Positions 40,232 through 48,137 of a stretch of DNA of 64,000 bases are shown one piece after another. Each line of letters starts with the position of its first letter. Position 1 is the first letter of the stretch. The stretch is from a virus, in the IMG/VR virus record IMGVR_UViG_3300031251_000001, positions 1 through 64,000 of that record. One strand, 5' to 3'. The position numbers and the translations under genes are program-made. The notes under the pieces are model-generated. The model ran no database searches. It was not told the origin of the DNA and saw nothing but the letters and a program-made list of their open reading frames with translations.

Positions 40232-41408
40232 GACGTTAGTTGACATTGCTAGTGACGTGTCCTTGTCCATGACGAAGCAGGTGCGAGATAAGTACGGCCT
40301 GCCTGGGTTCGTTAAAGGTGCAACTGATGATGATCTGCGGCACACCGACAGCAGTCTTGCTCACGACGTGTTCGCTTGCCCGAAGCTCAGGAAGTTCGCC
40401 AACATCAGTGGACCGGCTACCTGGCTCAATTATGCCATGTTCCGGGAACAAGAGAATAACTTCAAAGAGGCAGACAGGCTAGTCATCAAGTCCAACTTCC
40501 TCAAACATGCCGACTTCTGGGGCGTACGAAAGTACCTCCTGATGGTGGATGACAAGGTCAATATCGACCGCCGCGAGCCGATGACCAAAACGGCTTCCGC
40601 TGGTGATTATGCTTTCTCGGTGACAGACGCCGCCGGCATCACGCATCATCGCTGTTACGTAGGCGACGTGCCCAGCCTGCTCAAGTCGGCTGCCTGGTTG
40701 CACACCCACGGCCGGGATCTGGTGTTCGCTGAACGACAGAAGATTGCTCAGTGCATCCTCGACCGGGCCGATCAATACGAGATCTCGTTCGACCCTGACA
40801 TGGAAGAGCACCTGCACAAGACCGCAGGCCTCGGCGTCTCGACGCGAGCCAGCGTCGCCAAGGCCTTGACAGCTCGGGCCGTGCTGTCGGAGGGGATAGC
40901 CAAAGACGCACTCTACAAGTTCGCGGAAGATTGCAAAAACGGGGAGAATGATTTCACCGACAACGCCACCGCCCTCGACGTGGTGAGGAGACTGGACGCT
41001 TTTGATCAGATGCCCGGCTGGAGAAATAAGTACGCCAGCGGCCTTCCCCTTCCCGAGGAGATCCTTGATGTCACCCACCGCAAGGTGGCTGAACTCAAGA
41101 ACCACATCGTGGAGACGGCCACTGGTCGTATCTACTCCAAGGATCAGTTCGCCGGCCTCAACATGGAGCTCCTGGCTGACCATGTCGGACTGGAGTTCGC
41201 CAAGCGGGCCTCGATCGATGAGTCCATCGATCCTGACATGATTTGTGCCATGCTCAAGACGGCTAATCATGACACCGCTCAGGCCTTCGACCGTTTCATG
41301 CAACAACGCGGAGTGAAACCCGTTTCCTCGCCGACGATCCTGGTTCGGCTCGAACCAGAGGCGGGAGCGTGGGGTAAACTCGCCGAGTCTTACTCCCTTT
41401 CCAACTGA
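40230..41408 (+). CDS. hypothetical plus-strand protein
   Basis: 392 residues, mostly helical, starting MTLVDIASDVSLSMTKQVRD. GGAG lies 8 nt before the ATG. No family is recognised. Its ATG shares two bases with the start codon of the minus-strand primase-like gene (CATG), and its 3' end runs 113 nt antisense into the GP88-family gene. Together with terminase it is the only plus-strand gene, so a packaging or head role is possible but not shown. Confidence 0.7.
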   Translation: MTLVDIASDVSLSMTKQVRDKYGLPGFVKGATDDDLRHTDSSLAHDVFACPKLRKFANISGPATWLNYAMFREQENNFKEADRLVIKSNFLKHADFWGVRKYLLMVDDKVNIDRREPMTKTASAGDYAFSVTDAAGITHHRCYVGDVPSLLKSAAWLHTHGRDLVFAERQKIAQCILDRADQYEISFDPDMEEHLHKTAGLGVSTRASVAKALTARAVLSEGIAKDALYKFAEDCKNGENDFTDNATALDVVRRLDAFDQMPGWRNKYASGLPLPEEILDVTHRKVAELKNHIVETATGRIYSKDQFAGLNMELLADHVGLEFAKRASIDESIDPDMICAMLKTANHDTAQAFDRFMQQRGVKPVSSPTILVRLEPEAGAWGKLAESYSLSN

Positions 41409-42078
41409 CGTCCGTGCGACGAGAGAAACAGTAGCGGCAACGGGAGCAGGTCATCTTGTGTCCTGTCCCTTGCTCAGCCGGACAAACCAGTGAAGCACGA
41501 CCGGGAGTCTCCCAGAACTTGGCGAGGCTCCCTTGCTTTTCCCTGAACACCAACTCGGCCGCATACCCCGGAACATCACGGTCATCGACTGCCAGGTAGG
41601 CTACCCCGGCAAAAGGCAATCCACGCATGGGTGGTTCTCCGGTGTCACGATCGGCGGAGAGCCACAGGTAGACGTTGGGCAGTGCTGCCAGGTCAAAGAG
41701 AGCACCGAGGATGTTGGCTTCCCGCCAGGAGCGGGTGTAGATCAGGAACTTGGTCTGTGGCACGCGCAGGGCGATCTCGATGACCTTGCGGACATAGATC
41801 GCACTGTAGAAGTCACCGGAGACGTGCCACCTGACCATACGGTACCGCTGCAGGCGGATGGTCATCACCACATCATTAACGAACTCAGCCGTATGCGTGC
41901 TGGCTTCGTTTTCGGTCAGGGCCTGCTTGACGCTGGGCATGTGGAAGTAGCCCTGGGCAGCGTAGCAGATTTTATCGCACGTCGGCGAACGACCCGGACA
42001 GGTGGACCGGGCCGGGATCGAGAACGTGGCGATGTCGTTGCCGAGCTTGATATTGCCCGTGCGGAGAAGTGAAGTCAT
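41296..42078 (-). CDS. GP88-family protein (phage gene product 88)
   Basis: 260 residues. Family features: KLGNDIATFSIPARSTCPGR, CDKICYAAQGYF, then RWHVSGDFYSAIYVRKVIEI, KFLIYTRSW and LWLSADRDTG, followed by a Cys cluster (CPAEQ..., CSRCRYCF). This matches the mycobacteriophage gp88-type Pfam family, whose biochemical role is unknown; the clustered Cys and barrel-like order suggest a metal or Fe-S site. The last 38 codons are antisense to the facing plus-strand gene. GGAAAG lies before the ATG. Confidence 0.65.
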   Translation of the reverse strand: MTSLLRTGNIKLGNDIATFSIPARSTCPGRSPTCDKICYAAQGYFHMPSVKQALTENEASTHTAEFVNDVVMTIRLQRYRMVRWHVSGDFYSAIYVRKVIEIALRVPQTKFLIYTRSWREANILGALFDLAALPNVYLWLSADRDTGEPPMRGLPFAGVAYLAVDDRDVPGYAAELVFREKQGSLAKFWETPGRASLVCPAEQGTGHKMTCSRCRYCFSRRTDVSWKGSKTRRVYPTLPPLVRAEPGSSARKRVSLRVVA

Positions 42079-42314
42079 TTCGTCTTCTTTCCGGGAAACA
42101 GGGGGTGAACCTCTTCGAGCTGAACCGGCGGCACAGCGATCTCCAGCGGTTCGTTGGTGCGGGTGATCTTGCGGACCGCACCTTCGCCACGCAAGAGTTT
42201 CTTTCTGGCCTCGTCGGAAGAGCGTGCGGTGATGTCCACTACGCTCTGGACACGGTAGACCTGAACAGTGTCAGCTCGATACAGCTTCAGGCTGGGGCGT
42301 TTCTTCTTGGCCAC
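42075..42314 (-). CDS. small basic protein, GTG start
   Basis: 79 residues from VAKKKRPSLKLYRADTVQVY with AGGAG 7 nt before the GTG. It is Lys/Arg-rich with a beta-strand rhythm and ends in PGKKTK; a longer frame upstream lacks a signal. Nucleic-acid binding is possible. Overlaps the upstream gene by 44 nt and shares ATGA with the GP88-family gene. Confidence 0.55.
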   Translation of the reverse strand: MAKKKRPSLKLYRADTVQVYRVQSVVDITARSSDEARKKLLRGEGAVRKITRTNEPLEIAVPPVQLEEVHPLFPGKKTK

Positions 42315-43167
42315 GAGTAGGCTCCTGGTAGGGATAAAGGAGGCTGTCAAAAACGGTGACAGCGTGACTAACAAAAGAAGCAGTTTGCAACTCGTAGGGG
42401 CCTGGTGCGGCAGCACCATGCAGGCTTTTGATCCGGTCACAGTAGACCATCCAGCAGAAAGCGACGGACTGCAGCAAACGGGCAAGTCGAGGAGGGTGTA
42501 GGCCTGCCGTGTGGAACTTCATGCTGCTACTGTTCAGGATGAGCATGAGGGATCGGGTCTCTCGGCGTTGCTCGATCGCGGCATAGGTCCAGTGCTCCAA
42601 CCCGAGCGAGGTGGCAAACTCGTTGAGTGCTGCGGCACGGATCAACTCAGGAATGTCCAGATCCTCTGACCCGGTCACCATCTTGTTGACCGCCTCGTTA
42701 GCCATGTGACTCATGTGCTGCAGATCGTCGATGCCGTAGAGCATGGACGGAAACAGGCTCGTCCCGGTCTGGGCGATCCAAACCAGGTTGTAGCGTGGGT
42801 CGTTACGGAGGTTATGTGATCCTTGCAAGGTGAAGTGGACGTCACGCGCAGCACAGCGAGCAGCATCCACGACTTTGAACTCGTCAATGTCCTCGCCCCG
42901 TTTGCAGAGGATGCGGGCACTGCTGGTAATGTCGGTGCTGAGCGTGGAAGGACCTTGTTGGACGTTTTCGATAAACCGGCAGGCAAGATGGATCTGTTGC
43001 TCATGGTTGCCGCTCTCGTAGACCACGAAGAGCAGACGGCTGCCATGCACCACAGCCATGCCATCCTTGATCAGCAAACGGAAGCGAACACGCAAAACCT
43101 CCAGGGCCTTGTCGATCTTCTGCTTCACGTAATCGGCGGTGTCTGCAGATAGTTCTTCAGTAGCCAT
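42271..43167 (-). CDS. hypothetical protein
   Basis: 298 residues, mixed alpha/beta. It has a Cys-containing middle (ARILCKRGEDIDEFKVVDAA), a helical C-terminal half and a Glu/Pro tail (GQEETPQPEAVSS). No family is recognised. It overlaps its upstream neighbour by 43 nt. Confidence 0.6.
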   Translation of the reverse strand: MATEELSADTADYVKQKIDKALEVLRVRFRLLIKDGMAVVHGSRLLFVVYESGNHEQQIHLACRFIENVQQGPSTLSTDITSSARILCKRGEDIDEFKVVDAARCAARDVHFTLQGSHNLRNDPRYNLVWIAQTGTSLFPSMLYGIDDLQHMSHMANEAVNKMVTGSEDLDIPELIRAAALNEFATSLGLEHWTYAAIEQRRETRSLMLILNSSSMKFHTAGLHPPRLARLLQSVAFCWMVYCDRIKSLHGAAAPGPYELQTASFVSHAVTVFDSLLYPYQEPTRGQEETPQPEAVSS

Positions 43168-43433
43168 TGTTCTTCTTGCTCCCTAGCGAGTTGATAGGTG
43201 GGTTGCGGCGGGTAGAGACTGATCCGATAGCGATCGTTCCCTTCGGCATCGGCCAGCGGGGACAGGTCGGCATAGTACCAGCCGTGGTACCGTGAGCTGT
43301 GGTCGTTGATAGGTAAAAGATGGGATGCCCGAAAGACGTCAGCTTCGGGCAAGACGTCGCGGATCGGCAGCTGGGGGCTGTCGATCGCGCGAATCACCCC
43401 GTTCGGGCAGAAGCTGATGGTGACCCGGTCCAT
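43125..43433 (-). CDS. hypothetical protein
   Basis: 102 residues, MDRVTISFCPNGVIRAIDSP, beta-rich with several Tyr/Pro (SLYPPQPTYQLARE). AGGAG lies 5 nt before the ATG. It overlaps the genes on both sides by about 40 nt, so translation is coupled. Function unknown. Confidence 0.6.
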   Translation of the reverse strand: MDRVTISFCPNGVIRAIDSPQLPIRDVLPEADVFRASHLLPINDHSSRYHGWYYADLSPLADAEGNDRYRISLYPPQPTYQLAREQEEQWLLKNYLQTPPIT

Positions 43434-44107
43434 AGGTCTCCTAATTGTTGTGGTTGCTTCTCGAATCCGCGGCCAACAAGGTCAATGGATCCAGAGCGTC
43501 TCATGGTTAAGTCGATAGACTGCTTCTCGCTGAGCCGGACGGTGAAGCAAGGTTGCCCTGGATCGGTGGCAACCAGCTTAGCGACCTCAAAGCCACGCGC
43601 TTTTATCTCCAGCAGGGTGCGTCCGGTGACCTTGGCTTGAATCAGCCGCTCGAAGGTGGCGTCGGGTAGCTGGTCGTCGTCAATGTGGCCCCTGGTCTTA
43701 TCGAACAGGTCCTTGCTCATCAACATGCGTGCGAGACCGCGACCCGTGTTGTAGAGGTTGCATACCGGCAAGAGCTTGCCCTCCGGACCACGCACCAGTC
43801 CGACTTGAAACATGTTCTTATCGATGCGGTTCCGGATCACGTACTCGGCATTGAAGCCGGGAGCACAGGTGGGTTTACGAAACACAGCATTCATACGAGA
43901 CTGGATCTCGCTGGGTGACATGTTTTGATTGTCGTAGTCGCGATAGAAGGCATTGTTGCCGTTGCTTCGTGCTCCATACTCGGCCGCGATCTCTGCGCAA
44001 TCCAGTAGCTCTAAGCCGTAATGCGGGCAGCCGCTGCGCAGGCCCTGCACGTCCTGGATGACGTCGATCACTTTGGATTTTTGTTGAACCGTGGCACCGA
44101 GTGACAT
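43394..44107 (-). CDS. hypothetical protein
   Basis: 237 residues starting MSLGATVQQKSKVIDVIQDV, with CPHYGLELLDCAE and a conserved-looking ARGFEVAKLVATDPGQPCF. No family is recognised. AGGAG lies 6 nt before the ATG. It is the first gene after the terminator at 44131-44156, so it starts or continues a separate transcript. Confidence 0.6.
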   Translation of the reverse strand: MSLGATVQQKSKVIDVIQDVQGLRSGCPHYGLELLDCAEIAAEYGARSNGNNAFYRDYDNQNMSPSEIQSRMNAVFRKPTCAPGFNAEYVIRNRIDKNMFQVGLVRGPEGKLLPVCNLYNTGRGLARMLMSKDLFDKTRGHIDDDQLPDATFERLIQAKVTGRTLLEIKARGFEVAKLVATDPGQPCFTVRLSEKQSIDLTMRRSGSIDLVGRGFEKQPQQLGDLWTGSPSASARTG

Positions 44108-44130
44108 GGTTTGCTCCTGGGTAAAAAGAA

Positions 44131-44156
44131 AACACCAGGCTGGGGAGCCTGGTGTT
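44131..44156 (-). terminator. intrinsic terminator after acidic-protein gene
   Basis: AACACCAGGCT/AGCCTGGTGTT, 11-bp stem with a GGGG loop on the plus strand (CCCC on the minus). On the minus strand the stem is followed by TTCTTTTT. It ends the transcript carrying the acidic-protein gene. Confidence 0.9.
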
Positions 44157-44178
44157 GTTGTAGTCCGCGTGACGCTAG

Positions 44179-44550
44179 TTAATCATCGTCATCGTCGTCG
44201 AAGTCATCCTCGTCGTCGAGGTCTTCATCATCAATGTCCTCGTCATCGAAGTCATCGTCGAGGTCGTCCTCGTCGTCCTCGTCATCCTCATCGTCGAAGT
44301 CATCTTCTTCGTCGAGGCCCTCGTCCTCGAAGTCCTCGTCGTCGAAATCATCGTCGTCGAGTTCATCGAGATCTTCGTCCTCGTCCTCATCCTCCTCATC
44401 GTCGAGATCTTCGTCCTCGTCTTCATCGTCGGGCACGGTTTTACGACGGCCGGCCTGGATGGGCATCAGGATGGGTCCCCAGCCATCCACTTCGACGAGA
44501 ACGCTGGGTGTTGGTTTGAATAGTGATCTAACGGCTAGAGACAGGAGCAT
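44179..44550 (-). CDS. highly acidic low-complexity protein
   Basis: 123 residues. The first 38 look ordinary (LLSLAVRSLFKPTPSVLVEV then DGWGPILMPIQAGRRK). From about residue 40 to the end it is almost only Asp and Glu with a few Leu/Phe/Ile (DEDEDLDDEEDEDEDEDLDE). Such tails mimic DNA or bind basic proteins. Possible roles are inhibition of a host nuclease or restriction enzyme, histone-like protein binding, or a structural charge spacer; none is shown. It has its own strong terminator. Confidence 0.7.
   Translation of the reverse strand: MLLSLAVRSLFKPTPSVLVEVDGWGPILMPIQAGRRKTVPDDEDEDEDLDDEEDEDEDEDLDELDDDDFDDEDFEDEGLDEEDDFDDEDDEDDEDDLDDDFDDEDIDDEDLDDEDDFDDDDDD
44185..44430 (-). repeat. Asp/Glu triplet low-complexity DNA
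   Basis: Imperfect GAY/GAR triplet repeats (TCGTCATCC-type on the plus strand) encode the acidic tail. Prone to slippage. Confidence 0.75.
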
Positions 44551-45283
44551 GTCCTATTCCTCGTTTAAGTGACGCAGCCAGCTTTTGGGTGTTGCCTGTT
44601 TTCATAGGGAGTGACTCCAGCTGGGAAAGGAGTCGATCGATTTCCTGGCGTAAATGATCATCCACTTCGGAGGCCTTGGCGTCATTGCTCTTGGCCATGC
44701 CGAGCGTGATGTCGGGGTCGCCCATATCCTGCACTGACTCTATCAGATCACCGGGGAGAACGAACTCAGTCAGGATGGAGGGCGGGCGGGAGAAGCCCTC
44801 CATTTTGAGTTGGTTCACCACGTAGGCGCGAACGATCTCGGAGGGGAAGGCGGGATCTTCCTCGTGATCGGGCCACAGCAGCGTGGCCTCCGCGACTCCC
44901 CAAGCGCACTCCATGACGTCGGCAGGGTCGAAGTCAGTGAAGTTAGCTTCGCTTCCGGAGAAGGCGTTGCAGCCACGGATGAAGGCGGAGATGTCGTTCC
45001 AGAAGGCATCGCTGGTCACGATGTCGATGGCCGTCATCAGCCGGTCAATGTTGCCGGCGGATGGTTCCACCTTGAAGACGCGTTCCAGCTCGGCACGGAG
45101 CGTGGCGGGTGACCAGGTCAGGCAGTCGAGGGCTTCGTCGGTTTCGCGTTGCGGGCCGAAGCGATCGACCACGATGGCAAGCATGGTGGTACCGAAGGTC
45201 TCGTCATCAACCAGGAGTCGTTCAATGACATCGTTGGCTTGAGGGAGACTACGGACGCCGGAGCCGGTGACTGCTGGTTGCAT
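44528..45283 (-). CDS. hypothetical protein
   Basis: 251 residues from MQPAVTGSGVRSLPQANDVI with AAGGA 7 nt upstream. Mostly helical, acidic middle (DFDPADVMECAWGVAEATLL) and a C-terminal helix with Leu heptads (LRQEIDRLLSQLESLPMK). A longer frame extends upstream without a start signal. The shape resembles phage tail-assembly or structural accessory proteins, but no family is recognised. Confidence 0.6.
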   Translation of the reverse strand: MQPAVTGSGVRSLPQANDVIERLLVDDETFGTTMLAIVVDRFGPQRETDEALDCLTWSPATLRAELERVFKVEPSAGNIDRLMTAIDIVTSDAFWNDISAFIRGCNAFSGSEANFTDFDPADVMECAWGVAEATLLWPDHEEDPAFPSEIVRAYVVNQLKMEGFSRPPSILTEFVLPGDLIESVQDMGDPDITLGMAKSNDAKASEVDDHLRQEIDRLLSQLESLPMKTGNTQKLAASLKRGIGHAPVSSR

Positions 45284-45305
45284 GGTTCCATCCTTGGGAC
45301 TGACT

Positions 45306-46172
45306 CTATCGTAGCTTAGGGAGCTCGTAGTTTGCCCAGAACGTCTCCAGCTTCTCTTCCTTCTCCCGTTTCTTGGAGGAGGCGTTAGGCCGGCCGATGC
45401 TGATGGACTTCCATTTGTAGAGCTTCTTGGCTTGCTGGTACTCAGGGCAGTCATAGCCACTGAGCAGGAACTTGGCGTGTTTAAGATTACCCAAAGCCTT
45501 GAGCATTTCAACGTGCTCAGGACCATTCATTTCCACGCGATAGACGTCGGGACTGACGCGAGTGTCGGGGAAGTAGGGCGGATCGATGTAGAACCACACA
45601 CCAGGCTTGTCCATCGACTTGATCAGTTTGGTGACGTGGAGTTTTCGGATCATCACGTGTCGTAATCGCACCGAAGCCTGGGGCAAACCCTCCACGGCGC
45701 CAAAGAGTGCCGAGGCCTGCTCCAGCATGCCGTTACGGAGGCGACAGAAGGAAGCTGGGGCAAAGCTGTCACCGCGACCGCTCATGGAGAGACGCATCGC
45801 CAGGAAGTAGTGGTAGGCAGCTGCGGTCTTATCGAGGATTTCGAGTCGGTTCGATTCAACGGTATTGTGCGAAGCTCTCCATTGTTCCTCGCTGAAGGGG
45901 GTAGCACGGAGCATCCGGATTAACTTGTCGGAGAGCTTGGGGTTAGCCAGCACCTCATAGAAGTTGGTGATCCAGCCGTCGAGATCGTTGATGATCTCGC
46001 CAACCTTGCCGTTGTCCTCGATCCAGTCCCAACCCTCGGCCCAGCCACCGACACAAGCGAAGACGCGGATGCGGTGTGGGGCGGCAAGTTGCTTGATGAT
46101 GTTCTTCAGATAGAACTTACCACCATGCACTTTCAGAGGTTTAGCTTGTTTTGGAGTTCGCAAGGGTTTCAT
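45306..46172 (-). CDS. dam: Dam-type DNA N6-adenine methyltransferase (D12 class)
   Basis: 288 residues. Motif order alpha (D12): HGGKFYLKNIIKQLAAPHRI, AdoMet motif RVFACVGGWAEGWDW (family FVGGG), INDLDGWITNFYEVL, then the catalytic WFYIDPPYFPDTR near residue 195. It would methylate adenine in a short target, giving protection from restriction or marking phage DNA; the target cannot be read from sequence. No restriction endonuclease gene is next to it, so it is probably an orphan phage methylase. It overlaps its upstream gene by 32 nt. Confidence 0.8.
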   Translation of the reverse strand: MKPLRTPKQAKPLKVHGGKFYLKNIIKQLAAPHRIRVFACVGGWAEGWDWIEDNGKVGEIINDLDGWITNFYEVLANPKLSDKLIRMLRATPFSEEQWRASHNTVESNRLEILDKTAAAYHYFLAMRLSMSGRGDSFAPASFCRLRNGMLEQASALFGAVEGLPQASVRLRHVMIRKLHVTKLIKSMDKPGVWFYIDPPYFPDTRVSPDVYRVEMNGPEHVEMLKALGNLKHAKFLLSGYDCPEYQQAKKLYKWKSISIGRPNASSKKREKEEKLETFWANYELPKLR

Positions 46173-46599
46173 CCTTTTGCTTGTTGAGGCGTTTCATCAT
46201 GGGCGTGGTGTGGAGGGTGAAGCTAGTTTCCATGTTCACGCTGATGTCGTGGAGATCACCATCGAACGTATCACCTCTGGACAAGTCGAAGAAGAGGGGC
46301 TTAACCCAGGTTCGCTTGATGGCGGCAATGGAGAGCGAGCCGATCACCACGACTTTGTGGTCAATGAGAGCGATGGCCAGCTCATCGTCATGCGTGAAGC
46401 CTTGAACGATCAGATCGATGCAGCGAAAGATCATGGGCTCGGCAACAAAGCCCAAGTGGGTGAACCATTCGTGGATACCCAGACGCCAGATGACGGCGGG
46501 TGAAATGGAACCGTCTTTGGCCATCGCTTCCTTGTGGGTCGCAATAACGAAAGACGGTGAAAGAAGCGGGAACAGCGAGGCGAGTTGTGTCTCGGTCAT
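46141..46599 (-). CDS. hypothetical protein
   Basis: 152 residues, hydrophobic strands (LAIALIDHKVVVIGSLSIAA), mixed alpha/beta, Lys-rich end. Its ATG overlaps the stop of the upstream gene (ATGA). No family is recognised. Co-transcribed with the methylase. Confidence 0.6.
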   Translation of the reverse strand: MTETQLASLFPLLSPSFVIATHKEAMAKDGSISPAVIWRLGIHEWFTHLGFVAEPMIFRCIDLIVQGFTHDDELAIALIDHKVVVIGSLSIAAIKRTWVKPLFFDLSRGDTFDGDLHDISVNMETSFTLHTTPMMKRLNKQKDETLANSKTS

Positions 46600-46886
46600 G
46601 CAGCGAAGCGAACCTCCATCATGTAGCCAATGGCCACCTTGTCTTCAGTATCTTCGTCTTCGGTGTGCTCATAGGCGGCGTTTACGGGAAAGGGATGAGC
46701 GGACTTGATGATCGCGGCTCCACGGATGCCCTTGGCCTTGAGCCATTTGTCCGCGAAGCTACGAGCCTGACCCTGCAGGAGATCGCTGATGGCCAAGTTC
46801 TTTTGACCTTTGTCGAACCCCATGTCGGAGAAGACCATGACGCTGATGGGATCAATGGTCTGGCTCTTCTCGTCGATAACTTTCAT
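46596..46886 (-). CDS. hypothetical protein
   Basis: 96 residues from MKVIDEKSQTIDPISVMVFS with CAGGAG 6 nt upstream. A helix with Lys (ARSFADKWLKAKGIRG) and an acidic loop (EHTEDEDTEDK). It starts 38 nt after the terminator at 46924-46956. Function unknown. Confidence 0.6.
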   Translation of the reverse strand: MKVIDEKSQTIDPISVMVFSDMGFDKGQKNLAISDLLQGQARSFADKWLKAKGIRGAAIIKSAHPFPVNAAYEHTEDEDTEDKVAIGYMMEVRFAA

Positions 46887-46923
46887 GCTGCACTCCTGCG
46901 GTTTGGTCAACGGCTAAAGGAAA

Positions 46924-46956
46924 AACCCTCGGTAAGGATAACCATTACCGAGGGTT
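46924..46956 (-). terminator. strong intrinsic terminator
   Basis: AACCCTCGGTAA/TTACCGAGGGTT, 12-bp perfect stem with a 9-nt loop, then TTTTCCTTT on the minus strand. It ends the short transcript from the promoter at 47335-47361. Confidence 0.9.
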
Positions 46957-46958
46957 AT

Positions 46959-46985
46959 GCAAGTGGACCTTGCGGTCGCACTTGC
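46959..46985. other. second hairpin upstream of terminator
   Basis: GCAAGTG and CACTTGC with a 13-nt loop, directly before the terminator stem in the minus-strand transcript. It may stabilise the 3' end. Confidence 0.5.
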
Positions 46986-47056
46986 GAAGGAGCGATCACA
47001 GCACGATTTCTGCAGGTGGTCGCTGATGCTGCTGAATACAGCAGATCGCGTGCCCC

Positions 47057-47281
47057 TTATAGGAAATAGGTGACGTTGAACTCACTGCGGATGGCAGTGA
47101 CGGCATTGCCGTGGATTTCGAGGTTCTCTGCACCGCTGCAGAGGAAGTCAGCGGCCAGGATTGGATTGTCGAGGTCGACCCGACGAGCAATCCGTTTCCC
47201 TTGTCCGCGCACTTCACGTAACACTGTCTCGCCTTCATGTTGAAGGAAGAGATCTCGGACTTGTTCTTTGGTGGCAGGCAT
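47057..47281 (-). CDS. small protein with its own phage promoter and terminator
   Basis: 74 residues starting MPATKEQVRDLFLQHEGETV with GGAG 8 nt before the ATG (a GTG three codons earlier is possible). Basic middle (REVRGQGKRIARRVDLDN), then a beta-like end (NAVTAIRSEFNVTYFL). It is the only gene between a sigma-28-like promoter (47335-47361) and a strong terminator, the same arrangement as the candidate capsid gene, so it is expected to be abundant. A head decoration or DNA-associated protein is possible; the family is unknown. Confidence 0.65.
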   Translation of the reverse strand: MPATKEQVRDLFLQHEGETVLREVRGQGKRIARRVDLDNPILAADFLCSGAENLEIHGNAVTAIRSEFNVTYFL

Positions 47282-47334
47282 GTTGGGCACTCCAGAGGGT
47301 AAGAGATCAGTGCGAGCTATACACCGTTCATCTC

Positions 47335-47361
47335 TTATGACGCAAATCCGGCTCCAATTTA
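47335..47361 (-). promoter_or_regulatory. sigma-28-like phage promoter, copy 2
   Basis: On the minus strand TAAA, 15 nt, CGTCATAA, with GC before and ATGAACGG shortly after, as in the copy at 6502-6528. It drives the 74-residue gene at 47057-47281, with about 50 nt of leader. Confidence 0.75.
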
Positions 47362-47407
47362 GCCAGGATCTTTGTGACCCCTCAGAGGCATCATACGTTC
47401 ACTGCGG

Positions 47408-47719
47408 TTAGCCGGCTGGCTGGCGAGCAATGATTTTGTTGATTGACCCCAGCGGGATCGTCAGCTTGTCAACACCCAGGAGACCGATGATATCTCGCTT
47501 GTCTAAGGACGACATACTGTTCACCCTGCTCCTGACGCTGGCGAAGATGTCTGCCTGTTTGACTACGTTTCGGCACGACATGCAGTCACCTGCGGTAAGC
47601 GCACTATCGGCCGTACGCAGCTGATCCCTGTAGTTATTCAGGATCGGGAAGCGGGTCAGGAACCTGACATCGGTGATGAGCAGGCGGCACATAGGGTCGT
47701 CAAGGAAGCGTTCAATCAT
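47408..47719 (-). CDS. hypothetical protein
   Basis: 103 residues, basic and helical (ITDVRFLTRFPILNNYRDQL) with CMSCRN. GAGG lies 5 nt before the ATG. No family. It is followed by the promoter at 47335-47361. Confidence 0.6.
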   Translation of the reverse strand: MIERFLDDPMCRLLITDVRFLTRFPILNNYRDQLRTADSALTAGDCMSCRNVVKQADIFASVRSRVNSMSSLDKRDIIGLLGVDKLTIPLGSINKIIARQPAG

Positions 47720-47726
47720 GCCTGCC

Positions 47727-48128
47727 TCACGAGGTTAGGTTATAGGTTTCCATGCTGGTCAGACTGCTCAGCCGGGCCGTGGCGGCTAGTAATTGCTCTA
47801 CACGTGCGCGAATTTCATCCAGACCGTACTCGTAGTCGGCTGACGAGCGGAAGTCGAGAATGACTTCGTTGGAGCGAAAGAAGGGGAACTCATTGTCGAC
47901 GTTGGGGTCGTCGACAGGGTACTCCGCCATGTCAGCGACGGAGGCAACATTAGTGAACTTATTCACCTGATCTTCACTTCCCAGGGCCAGGGGCTGGCGG
48001 ATGAAGACGAAGATGTTGGGGTCGATACCTACCGGATTGGCTGTCACCAGGCGGAGCCGGAACACATCCAGATCCGCAGAGTCAACACGTGTCAGCCCGT
48101 ACCGCTGGAGATCGATCGTGACTGACAT
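47727..48128 (-). CDS. probable virion protein
   Basis: 133 residues, beta-rich (MSVTIDLQRYGLTRVDSADL, DPNIFVFIRQPLALG) with a helical end. It lies at the end of the appendage gene block, so a structural role is inferred from position and composition. Confidence 0.55.
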   Translation of the reverse strand: MSVTIDLQRYGLTRVDSADLDVFRLRLVTANPVGIDPNIFVFIRQPLALGSEDQVNKFTNVASVADMAEYPVDDPNVDNEFPFFRSNEVILDFRSSADYEYGLDEIRARVEQLLAATARLSSLTSMETYNLTS

Positions 48129-48137
48129 AGTAATCCC

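Noticed and set aside
44234-44572. Plus-strand frame of almost only Ser
   Set aside because: It is the antisense reading of the acidic-protein triplet repeat and lacks a ribosome binding site.
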